A DNA stretch of 64,000 nt from Tuctoria greenei (GCA_036927565.1 JAYESD010000001.1:251935097-251999096); one strand, 5' to 3'. Positions 11,243-22,496 are shown, numbered from the stretch's first letter. Notes: generated from the sequence alone by a model not told the origin. Program-made: numbers and translations.

Positions 11243-12647
11243 TGAAAGCATCTAGGCCCCCATGAGGTACGGTTTCGGTGATTAATGACAGCAATTGGAT
11301 TTTACTAATGAATTTGTGAATGCAAGGTCCCCATAACCACTCAATCAAATGAAAACTATATGTCATTGGAGACCCATATACAATCACTTTATGAGATCAA
11401 ATCAATGATATAAAGACAAGAAGTGAAAGCTTTTATATCAAAGTCATTCAACCACAATTGATGACACTTAATGCTTGACAACCATCAGAAGTACAATTCC
11501 AACAAAGTCTAAGAGGTCATTTGAGCAAGACACAAAATAATCACTTAGAAACAACTCGAAGCAAACAAAATCAACTCACCGGATCAACTGATGATTTCTG
11601 AGAACAACACATCGGTCGAGTTGGTTCAGCAGAAGAAGACCTCAGAACAAAGCACTCATCGGATCATCCGATGTTAAGGGCTCAGCTACATCAGTCCATC
11701 AGTACAGTTTGCAATATCCTTGGACCAAGTGTAGCACCGGATCATCCGATGTACAGAAATACACAAATCGGTCAATCACTCCAGTAAGCATCAAGTTTGA
11801 GTCAATTCTGGAGGAAGAGCCACCGGATCATCCGATGAGAAGACAAGTGCAATATCAGTCTAACAACGGTCATATCTGACATAATGACGTCAGCTAAAGC
11901 AAACATGACCGATGATAACTAAAGGGGAGACATCGGATCATCCGATGTTCGCATAAAAGTTCTGTCAGCCTACTTTTCCAATGGCTATTTCGTGGAGGTT
12001 GGCTATAAATACCCCCTAAACCGGTCATTTCGATAATTCTTGATCACAAAACATTCTCAACACATCCACAAGCATTCAATACCAAGAGACATCACTTCTA
12101 CATCATTTTCGACCACCTACACACCAAGAAATAGGCTAGAGCTTGCTAGAGAGAGAGTTTGTGTGCCTCCATTCTGGGTGAGTGGAATCTCTAGGATAGT
12201 GAGAGCCTCAAGGGAGTGCCCCTTGGTGTTTGCAACTGTGAGAAGACTTCCGGAGCTTGCCAAGGCATTTTTGGAAGCCCGGAGGGTCGAAGATGTACAA
12301 GGCTTGAGCTCCACCTTGCCAAGGTTGGCAGACGTAGAAGAATAGTGGAGATCCCTCATCTCGGTGACTTGGGTGTGGCTAAACCCTTTGGTGGGTGCCA
12401 CAACGTGGATGTAGGAAGATCTTGACGATCTTGCCGAACCACGAGAAAAATCCTCGTGTCTCCTCGTAGTTTGCATCCTTTTCCTCTCCCTTACATTTAT
12501 GCATTTTATATTCCGCGAAGTTGCGATTTACTTCAATGCATAGATAGTTCGCGTAGGGAATTGGGCTTTTAGGAATTAAGTTTTATTGTTTAGATTTTTG
12601 AAAAGAAGCCCAATTCACCCTCCCCTCTTGGGCATTCGATCCGTACA
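11243..12647 (+). repeat. 3' LTR of the Copia element
   Basis: It starts TGAAAGCATCTAGG right after the PPT and ends GATCCGTACA. It matches the 5' LTR throughout with scattered substitutions, a 3-base indel near 11631, and a shorter C-run at 12618-12626. The TATA box is at 12004-12011. The TSD TCAGT follows. Confidence 0.92.
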
Positions 12648-12652
12648 TCAGT

Positions 12653-12904
12653 GTGTAAAGAAATTATCTTTGAACAATTGTAAAGCCTCTAATGGTGTAT
12701 TATCACAATTAAGCCATCCTCACTGGTCATCGAGCATTTCCTATAATGCATTACTGTACTAGTATCCGCTCATCTGTGTTTTTTTCCTGATACCATACGG
12801 TTGTGATAATTGCAATGACTACATCCCTGTAATTTCAATAAAAACCGCTTGTGATAATTGAACAACTACATACGGTTCTTAAACAATTACCGCCACTGAA
12901 AATA
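12653..12904 (+). other. Continuation of the SUMO E2 3' flank, then CACTA-like AT-rich DNA
   Basis: The bases after the TSD continue the host sequence that was split by the Copia insertion. No ORF or clear polyadenylation signal stands out. From about 12790 the 'cggttgtgataattg' motifs begin, which belong to the repeat array that follows. The exact border between gene flank and transposon is not visible. Confidence 0.4.
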
Positions 12905-13265
12905 CATGATCTTCTCAGGCCGTTGTTAATTAAGAACCGTCTGTGAAGTTCTTTACATTACAGGCGGTTATTAATTAAGAACCGTCAATGAAGATCATGT
13001 ATTTACCCAGGCGGTTATTTCTTAAAATCCGTCTGTGAAGTTCATTGCATTACAGGCGGTTCTTAATTAAGAACAGTCAATGAAGATCATGTATTTACCC
13101 AGGCGTTTGTTTCTTAAAATCTGTCTGTGAAGTTCATTGCATTACAGGCGGTTCTTAATTAAGAACTGATTATGAAGATCATGTATTTACCCCGACGGTT
13201 GTTCTTTAAAGTCCGCCTGTGTTGTTCTTTCATCACAAGCGGTTATTCTATCATTCGTCATCACA
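12905..13265. repeat. ~92-bp tandem repeat array
   Basis: The phrase 'acaggcggtt(a/c)ttaattaagaac' recurs at about 12960, 13052 and 13144, spaced 92 bases. Each monomer holds GGCGGTT...AACCGTC inverted motifs and 'gaagatcatgtatttaccc'. Arrays like this are typical of subterminal repeats of CACTA (En/Spm) transposons, where transposase binds. Monomers have diverged by several substitutions. Confidence 0.75.
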
Positions 13266-13588
13266 GTCGCATATATTAGTCTTCAAATCTGCGATGGATT
13301 ATCATAAAATCCATCTCGGATATTTTACATAAATGATATGACTGCCTTAAAGCTCATCTCGGATTTCTTAGAAAAAGGAGACTGGCTGCTTTTAAGGTTG
13401 ACTCGGATTTCTAACAAAAAGGAGACGAGGGTTCTTAAATCTTGTCTCTCATGTATACTGATTGGCAACACGCCCAATAGCTCGTCTCTGATTACTCTGT
13501 AATGCGAGACGCGACGACACAGATGCTCTTTTTGCGCGTCTCCTTTCCTCATGCAGACACCTCTCGAATGAGCCATTCTCATGTAGTG
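13266..13588 (-). mobile_element. CACTA-type transposon end (unit A)
   Basis: Read on the minus strand, the sequence starts CACTACATGAGAATGG at 13588 and runs into ~45-bp spaced GAGACG/CCATCTC motifs. That is a plausible CACTA terminus with subterminal repeats. The same end recurs in unit B at 25452. The opposite terminus was not found, so this is probably a truncated element. Confidence 0.5.
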
Positions 13589-13589
13589 T

Positions 13590-14030
13590 CTGTTTTCAGT
13601 CTATTTAAATCAAAGGTGATTTATGTTGACGTTAAAATCTCGCTGATGTTTTAGAAGGTGGGATTTTTGCCCGAGCACCAGGGGCTCTGACCATAGAAGG
13701 AAACTCTAGAGGTAGTAGGTCGGCTTAACGGTAATAGTAGAAGAGATAAAAAAGATTATGGGGGAGCGATATGGGTCCCACGACGAGAACAGCCTGAGAA
13801 TGGTGGGAGATGGGGGAGTGTGAGGTGGGAGTTGGCGGCGGTGGGGAACTTCATGAGAACAACCAGGGGAAGGGGGTAGGATGATCAACGTGGGTGAGAG
13901 AATTAAGTGAGAGAGAGAGAGGAGAACATTGGATGAAGGTTGAAGGTCATTAATTCTCCATTCAATACCAACCAGATAGTTTATCGACGTTCACTTAAGA
14001 AATCAGAGATTTCAGTCAACTGAAAATTAA
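13590..14030. repeat. Long inverted-repeat arm, left (unit A)
   Basis: The reverse complement of this stretch matches 20056-20510 with scattered differences. Landmarks are 'gtgggtgagagaattaagtgagagag', 'tctcacccacgttg' on the other arm, and the 'ttctatggtcggagctc' block. The arms enclose about 6 kb. The outer border of this arm coincides with the CACTA end at 13588. Confidence 0.8.
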
Positions 14031-14390
14031 ATGTATTATGATGCACGTGTACTACCTCATTTAAAAATAAATGACGGACATCTATTTGAACTAGATTAGT
14101 TGTCCCCATTTATTTCATATAGCAGAAGTGATATGAACACAAGCGTGTCTCCGTGATGTTGTTCCAATCTTTCACGGTACTAGACAATCCAAGAATTAAT
14201 ATATCAAAAGCAACTTTAAAATTGATATATGAAGCTGGCTTACTGGAGATGCAAACCAAAAAACAACAAAGCTCCCACCCTTGGTGCTGATTTTAACCAC
14301 GAACAGGACAAGAGAAAGTACAGCAAACACCCAGATCACCCCTTCAAGCAGTTGCTTGATCACGATCCACGGAAGAACCTGACTGATTAG

Positions 14391-15262
14391 TAGACTGAGT
14401 TAGTAGGGAAAGAATTTTCCAGCCAAGTAGCAGATTGGGATGTCTTGTCTAGAGCATACACAGCACATAAAAAGAATAAAGATAAAACCCCACCGTCCAA
14501 TCAGATCCTCTCAATAGCTAAGCAGATCTTTCTCTTGGCAGAAATCATGCACTAGGGTAAAGCACCCAGAAACAGAATTCTTCACGTAACAAGCTGATAA
14601 TATACTTCCAGCCGCAGCAAAAGCAACACGAACAGAAGGATGGATCTACGAAGAAATCAAGGACGTACTCAGATGAAATAATCTGATCACATTCATTCCC
14701 AATTCCTAAGGAAGGCTGCACAATAAGATCATCAGAGGAGAAGATCGCCTTCACCTCCTCTACATAGCAGATTGGAAATTCCTACGCAGCAAGCACACGA
14801 TAAAATATAATATCTGTTCCTCCTTTACAAGGAACCACGTCCCTAGCCTTTTATATGAGCTCATAGATAGACTCCAATACCCATACGACTTGGACTCTTG
14901 TTCACCCTGGTACACGCTGGCACCCATCACACGTTTGAGTCCACAACAGAAACCAATTGACTCCACTAGTTAAACAAATTGACCTGGATCACAATACGGA
15001 CCCTGACTATAACAAAACTGATTCATCCTGGTACACGCAGGTACCAATGACTAACACTCACATATATGACTAAGACTCTTGCAAATCATAAAATAATACG
15101 GCAAGGTTGCTAATACTCATGCTTACATTCTCAAATTAAAGCAGCATAACTGATTGCATATATCCTCATGTTGGGCTTCTGTTGATCTCGAGAAGCTTAA
15201 TACTAGCATATAAATATTGTTTCGTGTTCCTTACTCCATGCTTCTCTTCCATGCACAGATTG
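14391..15262 (-). other. Non-coding, possibly a retrotransposon LTR/promoter on the minus strand (unit A)
   Basis: No convincing ORF is present. On the minus strand a TATAAAAG lies at 14848-14855 followed by a long AT/GT-rich leader-like sequence. That would fit an LTR of the adjacent antisense Gypsy fragment, but LTR ends were not identified. Copies are at 26258-27130 and 37007-37692. Confidence 0.3.
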
Positions 15263-16350
15263 TCACGGCAAAACATCAACAACTATTGATCCTGTCACGC
15301 CAATCAGATCAAAAGAAAAAGGACCAATCTGAATAATCTTGCTTGAATTATTGGATGAACATTTAACAAGACTCGAATAGTTATCTGAATGGGCAACAAC
15401 CTCATCATACTCCCCCCTGGGATCCAAGCCGCCTCTTGGCTTTGCGGGTGCATCAATTAATTTTTTCATATTTGCAGCAACTGTATTAATGTATTTGGCT
15501 TTGAATTCAGCTCCTATAAAAGTATACTTTGCAAGCATCAGTTCATATGAAATATATTTCTTCTTCTCCTTCAAACTAATAGGCATAGAGCCAATCTTCA
15601 ATGAAGTATTTTGATCACTGCAACTTGTTTCATAGTTATCAACCTCAAGTATTGTAACATCTTTTGAACCACTGGCAGCATGCAAACGAACTGGAATAAC
15701 TACATCATTCTTCTCCCCTTGGAGCACTGCCATCCTCTGCTTTGGGGTGTCTTTGGGTGCCCTTTTCTCTTTTCGAAACAGCAGGAAACTCTGTTGCATT
15801 GATCACACTTTCCTTCCTCGGCTTCAGCACATGAGATATACCTTTATGCATGAATGAATAATTATTGGAACAGCCCCCATGTGTTGCATCACGATCGAAC
15901 TGCCATGGCCTCCCCAACACCAAATGGCATGCACTCATCGGCGCCACATTGCAGTCTACACTATCAATATGGTTGCCCACTGCAAATTTTACTCTTGCTT
16001 TGTGAGTGATTCTCAGTGTACCACTTTTGATTCATCCACTGCATATAACGTGGAGTAGGCAGCCTCCATGTTGACAAAGACAATGCATGTTCCACATCCA
16101 AACAAATAACATATTAATGAAACTTCCACCATCAATAATTAACTTGCATGCCTTTTCTTTTATTTTTCATTCTGATTGGAAAATAGAACAGCGTTGTCCC
16201 TTCAAATTAGCAATGGTGCAATCACCTTGTACTTCTTGAGACATCAATGATAAACCATTTGAAGCACGATCAGAATCATCAGTCATTGGTTTATTAGAAA
16301 CCTCAATATGTTGTCTAGGTGTTAACAAAGACGTATCAATACTTGCAGCA
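15263..16350 (-). pseudogene. Tat/Athila-like Gypsy protease fragment (unit A)
   Basis: Read from high to low coordinates, it begins with a GQRCSIFQ motif. A TGA stands where a Trp codon is expected. The aspartic protease active site IIDGGSFINM follows (16121-16141), then TPRYMQWMNQS, a NHIDSVDCNV strand and the LGRPWQFDRDATHGG motif (about 15870-15930). This order is diagnostic of the retropepsin region in Tat/Athila-type Gypsy Pol. A 178-residue frame at 15263-15799 follows that I do not recognise. Frames are broken between segments and no RT is attached, so this is a captured, non-functional piece. Copies are in B and C. Confidence 0.72.
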
Positions 16351-16600
16351 GTAAAATCATCTTGAGAACCTTTTTTTTTACAAACACATCAGAGACACCA
16401 TTTGCAGCTTCATTTTTTAATGCAATAGCACTCGCAAAACTGTTTTGTGATATGGTCGATATATTAGTTTTAACAATAGCACTAGCTGAATCCTTCTCAC
16501 AGCTTCCAGCAGAAAATTCAATTTTTGAAGCAATATGAATATATAGTTTGAACTCTCTAGTGTTTATATTATTAGATAAGCTTTCAGCATATTTGTAACA
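16351..16600 (-). pseudogene. Unidentified antisense coding-like segment (unit A)
   Basis: On the minus strand this reads as a Ser/Ala-rich protein-like stretch (e.g. SKIEFSAGSCEKDSASA, KTNISTTSQNSFASAIALKN). It is conserved in unit B (within 28210-28581) and unit C (49478-49714), where the frame is open for about 80-120 residues. It may belong to the Gypsy fragment's upstream Gag or to another captured gene. I do not recognise it. Confidence 0.3.
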
Positions 16601-16768
16601 TTTGATCTCTGTAAACTCTTGATTTGTCCAAGAAAGTAATAATCATAGAGGTAATTATTGGTGTTAGTATGCATTAGTAACTTTCTAACCATATGTGTTG
16701 TCTCTTAGATACATTGGCTTTATTGTCTTTTCAATATAACATTTTAATATTCCCAAATGATACTTTCT

Positions 16769-16777
16769 CCCCCCCCC
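16769..16777. repeat. Poly-C run (unit A)
   Basis: Nine consecutive C here. The homologous run is 16 C in unit B (28658-28673) and 19 C in unit C (49893-49911). It marks slippage between copies. Confidence 0.85.
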
Positions 16778-16899
16778 TCCCCGGTTTGCTTACGTTCAAG
16801 TTGCATCGAAATTATATTCCAGGATCTGTGGATTCCATGTTTCTACATATATTTATCTTATATTACTTCAATTACAATCAAATACCTTTTTTCATCTTA

Positions 16900-17965
16900 T
16901 AAGTCATATTTAGGAAATTTACACTTTGCTCAGGCATTTCAGCTTCCTAAAGAAAAAACTTTTCTGCTTAAAAAAATTGCATTCTTACGGGATTCTTGCA
17001 ACCTAATTCAAGTTGCTGGAACTTTTACCTCAGATTCCACTTTTTTAATTTATGAAACCTTGTGCGTGTATGCGCGCGCGCTTGTGTTTGTGTTTGTGTG
17101 TGTTTACACGCGGTGTGTGCGTGTGTGTGTGATGTGCTTAATATGTAAAAAATATGCTTATTTGTATTAGGAGCTCAAAGTGGCAAAAGTTATAAGTCAG
17201 CTTCAGGTATTTTCTAAACTGCTTTTGTTTTGTGATAGTATCCTCATGAAACAAGGATAACATACAAGCGTCATTATACTTGTTCATATAATGTTATACT
17301 TAACAAAAGGAAAGATTTGTCAAAGTGGTGTATCTCTCATGGTCATTACCACAGATAAGTTGTTGAAACATGGAAATCTGAATTTCGCACATCTTCTACT
17401 ACAAAGAGGTTATCTTTGTTGTACCTTGCAAATAATGTTATGCAGAATGCCACAAAGAAAATAGTGGATACATAATGAACTCATGAGAGTCATCCCTGCT
17501 GCCCACAGTGAACTTTTCAACAACGGTGATGATTATGGACGGAAGGTTGTAAAATGGCCGGTATCTATGTTATATTCATATGTGTATTCGTTGAAGTAGT
17601 TACTCTATTATCATGTACAAACATTATCGATGTATTAAAACATTGTTTCTTTAACATAACAATCTTTGGACGTCTAGATACTAAAAAAATGGTAAAATGC
17701 TGAACATCGGAATATATCTGAAGCTGACTTATAACCTTTGCCAGTTTGATCTCCTAATGCAAATTAGCATATTTTTTAGATAATAAGAACATCACAGACA
17801 CACACACACACACTCGCATGCACAAGCATGCATGCACTCCAACACACACAGTTTCATAAATAAAATAATCGAATGTGAGTAAAAGTTCTAACAACTGAAT
17901 CAACACCAGAATCCACTCAAAAATTGTTTCCTACCTCAGCCAAATAAGCACTGATTGCCAAGTCC
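16900..17965. repeat. Hairpin-forming inverted repeat around the CID fragment (unit A)
   Basis: The arm at about 16900-17240 reads 'tttatgaaacc...aggagctcaaagtggcaaaagttataagtcagcttcag'. It recurs in reverse complement at about 17640-17965 with moderate divergence, including the GT/CA microsatellites (17075-17130 and 17770-17815). The loop, 17241-17639, contains the CID fragment. A related inverted copy of 16560-17200 also lies at 20830-21400. Confidence 0.75.
17311..17560 (+). pseudogene. Captured CID (CTD-interacting domain) gene fragment, copy A
   Basis: Translation gives the core of a CID, the VHS/ENTH-like domain that binds the RNA polymerase II C-terminal repeat in RPRD1/Rtt103/Pcf11-like proteins. 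Visible motifs are KDLSKWCISHGHYH, VVETWKSEF, RLSLLYLANNVMQNATKK, then, after a one-base shift, RVIPAAHSELFNNGDDYG. A GTATCT donor-like site follows at 17561, so this may be one exon captured with its splice site. A TAA at 17356-17358 and the frameshift near 17473 make it non-functional. In unit B and C the shift is shared but the stop is a different codon. Confidence 0.75.
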
Positions 17966-18013
17966 TACTGTATCCTTCCTAAAGAAGGCTAACAATAGTC
18001 AAATCTAAGTTCC

Positions 18014-19572
18014 CACTACATGAAACGAGTAAAAAGGCCTTTGGCCTTATAACCGTCGGTTTCCTTCTATAGCTAATGTACATACTTTATAACCGTTGGT
18101 GAACCATCGGCTTAAACCGACGCTCTTGATTCGACATTTTTAACTCATAAAATTGTGGGTCCCGACACATTTAACTCTTAATTAAATACGTCGGTTACAG
18201 ATGCCGATACATTTAATCTTTATAACCATCAGCCTAATACTGACACATTTAATTTATGTATAGTTGTCGGCCTTGGGGCTCACCGGCAGCTTTATTGGCA
18301 TAAAACCATCGGTTGTCCATCTCACCTGACAATTTTAACCAATGCATTTTCATTTTTTTAACCGCACTACAAGTAACCCATGCTCGTTCATTGGATTCCT
18401 TGCTAACATGTTTTTATTTTTTTAACCGTTAATTCTTACTCAGTCATTGGATTGAGAGATCGTCAACACTTTTTTATTTTTTAATGCGAAGCTTACCGGA
18501 CGTCTAGCGCGGCCCTGACTCGTTGGCAAAGGGAACGAGGAGACGACGGAGTTCACCCATGCCAACCCATCCACACTGTTGGGAATCACCGTACCGGCAA
18601 GGGAGATCATGAGCTCCGTTGACTCATAGCGGTCTTCGAGAGTTGAGACGAGGAGGCAGCCACCGCGTGTGTCAAGGACAGAGTCTGTAGAGGACCCCTC
18701 AGGCATTGGCAAAGAAGGCGCCAGCCTGGTGGGTGGCAGCGGTGTTGAGCTCCGATCCGGTAACAGCGGGCGGACTGAAACGAACCGCAAACGTCCAAGC
18801 ACCTCGGAGGTGAGGTAGACTCAGAGGATGTACAACGCGGGTGGCATGCCTGGAAGCGGTGGAGGAAGACCGGGCCGAAGGCATGGAGGTACCAGTAATG
18901 GCAAACGAGGGCGCCCTAGAGGAGGCTGGTGGGGAGGCCGACACAGAGAAGGATCTCCTGCAGGAGGTCGTCGTCGCCAAGGACCAACCAAGCGGAGGTC
19001 TCTGCCACCAAGGAAGCAGGATCTCCCGCAGGAGGTTCTCCATTCTGGTGGTGTGAGATGGCGGCTGGTGGTTTGCGGCTAGAAGTGGGCAAGTGTGGGG
19101 TGGCGCGGTTTAAGTAGTGTGCGGTTAGGTTTCGCAGTTCGCAAGTAGTGGGAATATCAAAAAGAGGGACTGTGTAGAGGATTGAAAATTTGTAGGGTAC
19201 GAGAGAGAATCGGGGGCCATCAGATGTAGCCGTCAGCTTAGAATCTGAGGCCGACAACTATAGTCTATAAACATCAGACAACACTGCAAACCGGCGGTTT
19301 TAATGTTTGGGCGGGAGAGGTTGTTTTCAGGGGGTGCCAGGTCCAACATATGACCGTCGGTCTGGTGGAGAAACCGACGCCTTTAGGTAAGGCCGTCGAG
19401 ATTTTTGGAGGAACTAACGTAAATTATTATGGCCGTCGGCCGCCACAAAAGGACTGACAGCTATATATTTTTTGCCGTTGAGGGGACTAAACCAACAATG
19501 TTAGACTATTTAAGTTCGATGGCCTTAATGGTTATAATTTCCTTGACGCCCTATTGACAGATACTTATAGTG
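18014..19572. mobile_element. Non-autonomous CACTA transposon carrying an F-box fragment, copy A
   Basis: It starts CACTACATGAAACGAG and ends CTTATAGTG. Flanks are TCC (18011-18013) and TCT (19573-19575), a decayed 3-bp TSD; unit B keeps TCC/TCC. Both ends carry multiple ACCGTCGG/CCGACG subterminal motifs (18045-18310 and 19250-19510). There is no transposase. The interior, 18480-19050, holds an F-box pseudogene on the minus strand. Confidence 0.82.
18480..19050 (-). pseudogene. F-box protein gene fragment inside the CACTA element, copy A
   Basis: Minus-strand translation gives an F-box: LGDDDLLQEILLCVGLPTSLL, a TAG, then LVCHYWYLHAFGPVFLHRF (about 18980-18855). After a frame change the F-box-associated part follows (SSTDSVLDTRGGCLLVSTLE near 18650). 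F-box proteins are substrate adaptors of SCF ubiquitin ligases. The in-frame TAG, the frame changes and the short length exclude a working protein. The high GC content contrasts with the AT-rich transposon ends and fits a captured grass gene. Confidence 0.68.
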
Positions 19573-20055
19573 TCTTGGGAAAAAATTTCAACCCTTTTGT
19601 TAAGGTCGCACTATTAGCGGCCCGTAAAGAGATGCAAATCCACAATTAGAGCTACAACATGTCTCGTTCATGCAAATCATGAGTTTCTAGAGTTAGCCTG
19701 CCAGCACCAGAAAGGACAATGACATGCCATGATCAAAGCTGAGCAGCCTCGATGCGTTCTACTTATAAACCAACATTCCAACGACGGTAGGACATTACTA
19801 CCACCAAGAAAGCACGCACGTAGCAGCATGCAAGCAGTTACCTTAACGACATCGAGGCATTCAGAATCACCAAAAGAAAAGAAAAAACATGGAACCTGTC
19901 ACCACCCTGGCCCCAATTCATCCTTGGCACCCGCACTAACTGAAACAAAGAAATCGAAATTCTGTCCTATGAGCACCCCTACTAATAAATACTTCCTCTA
20001 TTATGAAATTAATCAGGACAGAAAATCTAGTTCAGCTGTCTTTGTCATAATACAT
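19573..20055. other. Unit A segment without recognised coding content
   Basis: Short open frames here (e.g. 19729-20070) recur in unit B at 31673-31984 but show no recognisable domain. Nothing else stands out. Confidence 0.5.
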
Positions 20056-20510
20056 TTCAGTTTCAGTTGACTTAAATCTATGATTTATTTGCGAACGTCT
20101 GCTAACTATCTATTTGGCATTGAACAGATACTTAATGACCTTCAACCTGCATCAGACCTTCTCCTCTCTCTATCTCTGTCACCTGATTCTCTCACCCACG
20201 TTGGTCACCTTACCCCCTTCCTCTTGTCGGTCTCAACAAGTTCCCCAACGTTGCCCCCTCCCACTACAAACTCCCCCACCTCCCACCATTATTTGGCTGG
20301 TCTCTTTGTGGGATCCATACCACTCCCCCATCATCTTTGTTATTTCTTCCGCTACTACTATCGAGCCAACCTACTACTTCTAGATTCTCCTTCTATGGTC
20401 GGAGCTCGTGGAGCTCGCACAAAAACCATACCTTCTAAAACATCAATGAGATTTCTTTGTCAAATTAAATCACCTCTGATTTAAACAGATTAAAATCAGA
20501 TGTGATTTCA
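20056..20510. repeat. Long inverted-repeat arm, right (unit A)
   Basis: This is the reverse-complement partner of 13590-14030. It contains CT-rich 'ctcctctctctatctctgtcacc' and 'ttctatggtcggagctc'. Open frames across this arm (20080-20484) are by-products of the C/T-rich strand. Confidence 0.8.
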
Positions 20511-20689
20511 GCTAATTGAAAAATATTACTAACAAAATAAGACGATTGAAAATCCATCAGCAATTTGATGTACTAGAGTCCTCAGAAATCATTGAAATGC
20601 AGATTTAGTTTCGTAGTAGTGGATAGATCTCACCTCGGAGCTGCGCCTTGAGGCAGCATGGGTGTGGGTGGGGTGGGGCCGCAGTCTGG

Positions 20690-21462
20690 TTCATCATGTG
20701 CATACATTAGTGATGTATTAAAACATTGTTTATTTAACATAACAATCGTTGGATGACTAGATATTAAGAAGGGCGTTAAATGTTGAACATAGAAAAATAC
20801 CTGAAGCTGACTTATAACATTTGCCACTTTCAGCTCCTATTACAAATGATCATTTTTTACATAATAAGAACATCACACGCGCACACACACACACACAAAC
20901 ACATAAACATGCAAACACAGTTTTATAAATAAAAAGGAACGGGATTTTGTAAGCAAAAAAGTTTTTTATTAAAGAATCTGAAATGCCTAAGCAAAGTGAA
21001 AATTTCCAGAAAATGACTTATAAGGTAAAAAATTTGATTGTGGTTGCAAAAATATATGATAAATATATATGTACAAATATGGAATCCATATTTCATGTAA
21101 TATAACTTTGAAACAACTTGAATGTAAGCTCAGGGGGGGGAGAAAGCAAGTATCATTTGGGAATACTAAAAGGTTATAGTGAGATGACAATAAAACTGAT
21201 GTATCCAAGAGACAATACATATGGTTAGAAAATTACTAATGAATACTAATACCAATAATTTCCTCTATCATCATTACTTTCTCGAACACGTCAATATATA
21301 ACGTAGATCAAATGTTATGAATAATATGATGAAATCTTATCTGATGATAAAAACATTAGAGAGTTCAAACTATATATTCACATAAATAATGATCTCCTCA
21401 CAAGGTTCAATGTTAGAATATGTGTGAAGATTTAATAGAGAACATGATTTCCATGTTGCAGC
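20690..21462. repeat. Rearranged copy of the CID-flanking sequence (unit A)
   Basis: 20690-20900 repeats 17610-17830 in the same orientation. 20830-21400 is the reverse complement of about 16560-17200, including the C-run (here 8 G at 21133-21140). It carries a CA microsatellite at 20883-20904. There is no intact ORF. Confidence 0.7.
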
Positions 21463-22496
21463 TGTTAGGCAACATCTAGATATAGACAACTGGGAACGAA
21501 AGGATAGTTTGATATTTTTCAACATTAGCAAAATATTTGGTTTGCATGTGTGCAAGGAGTGCATGGACGTGGCAACATGGTTCCAAGGCGTGATGAAGAG
21601 AAGTGGACGTAAAGATTAGTAGGAAAGGTCCAACTAGCTGGATTATGCCTCAGGCTGCGGCTAAGGTAGTTATGGTTCGTTTATGGAAAGTTTGGAGTTT
21701 GTTTTGGTTAGATTTTGTGTGGGTCACGAAGTTTAGTTATTTTAGGAATGTTTAAAACGTTTCTAAAATGTTTGGAAGTCTTAAGATTCCTTCTATCTGC
21801 GTATAGAAGAGTCTTGAGTAGTTATGGAATGTTTCAGTTGAAACTGAGTAGGATTGGAGTCCTAGTTTGGATTGGCTTGGCCCTAGGACTGGTTATAAAA
21901 GCAAGGAAGGCCAGAGCTCATGGAGAGACGACTTTGGGCTGTTCCTCTTGTGTTTTGATCAATAAAATTCATATTTTAGAGGAGCTTTTGTGCCTTGTTC
22001 GTCCAACTTGTTTTAGACAAGTTTTTCTCGTCGAGTTTCTGCACAACACTACGTTGCGTAAGTGTTTTTATCATAACTCGAGTTTTACAGATCCAATTGA
22101 TGTAACTATTTTTGGGTTGTCTGCACAACTTGTTTATCTATCATCTGTGAAAATTTCACCATCATTGGATTTGTGGTTTCTAATGTACACGAGTTTCTTT
22201 GCAGTGTTGTAGATCTGTTTTTACTCGGATAGAATAGATTGACCTCTGTGCGATCTTTCGATCATAACATGAGTTTTTCTTGATGGTTTTCTATGATTCT
22301 TGTTTTAGTGTCTTTGTGACTTTATTCTCTATATTATATACAACTTTTTTATGATTGAACATGTTTAGATCAGTTGCACACATGGTTTCTTAACAGATTA
22401 ATTTTCTGTCGTGGGGTTTTCATTGCCTCCGTTGAAAAAGTTTTCATATACCATTCACCCCCTCCAGTAGCTTTTCAAGTGCTCTTTGATCCTACA
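21463..22496 (+). repeat. LTR of a second Copia family (unit A)
   Basis: It begins TGTTAGGCAAC and ends GATCCTACA, followed at 22498 by TTGGTATCAGATCC, a Met-tRNA type PBS. A TATA box (TATAAAA) is at 21894-21900 and AATAAAATT at 21961-21969. The length is about 1.03 kb. The matching 3' LTR is absent. The homologous LTR in unit B is 33430-34466. Confidence 0.72.

Larger units (their letters stand above)
519..12647 (+). mobile_element. Complete but decayed SIRE/Maximus-type Ty1-Copia LTR retrotransposon
   Basis: The 12.1 kb element has two LTRs of about 1.4 kb (519-1929, 11243-12647), a PBS like initiator Met-tRNA and a purine-rich PPT. Domains run gag, protease, integrase, reverse transcriptase, RNase H, followed by an extra ~2.1 kb ORF downstream of pol. 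The integrase-before-RT order defines Copia. The extra 3' ORF and the large size point to the SIRE/Maximus lineage. Stops and frameshifts break gag, the protease-integrase junction, the RT-RNase H junction and the start of the extra ORF, so the copy cannot be autonomous. The two LTRs show roughly a dozen mismatches in the first ~400 aligned bases by eye, so the insertion is not very recent. Confidence 0.92.

Noticed and set aside
12750..12790. Possible left end of a CACTA element near 'tactgtactagtatcc'
   Set aside because: It does not match CACTACAAGAA well, and no matching 3-bp duplication with 13589-13591 could be shown.
18440..19117. Functional F-box or other gene on either strand
   Set aside because: F-box motifs are spread over different frames with stops in all three copies, inside a CACTA element. 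Plus-strand Gly/Arg-rich frames are shadows.
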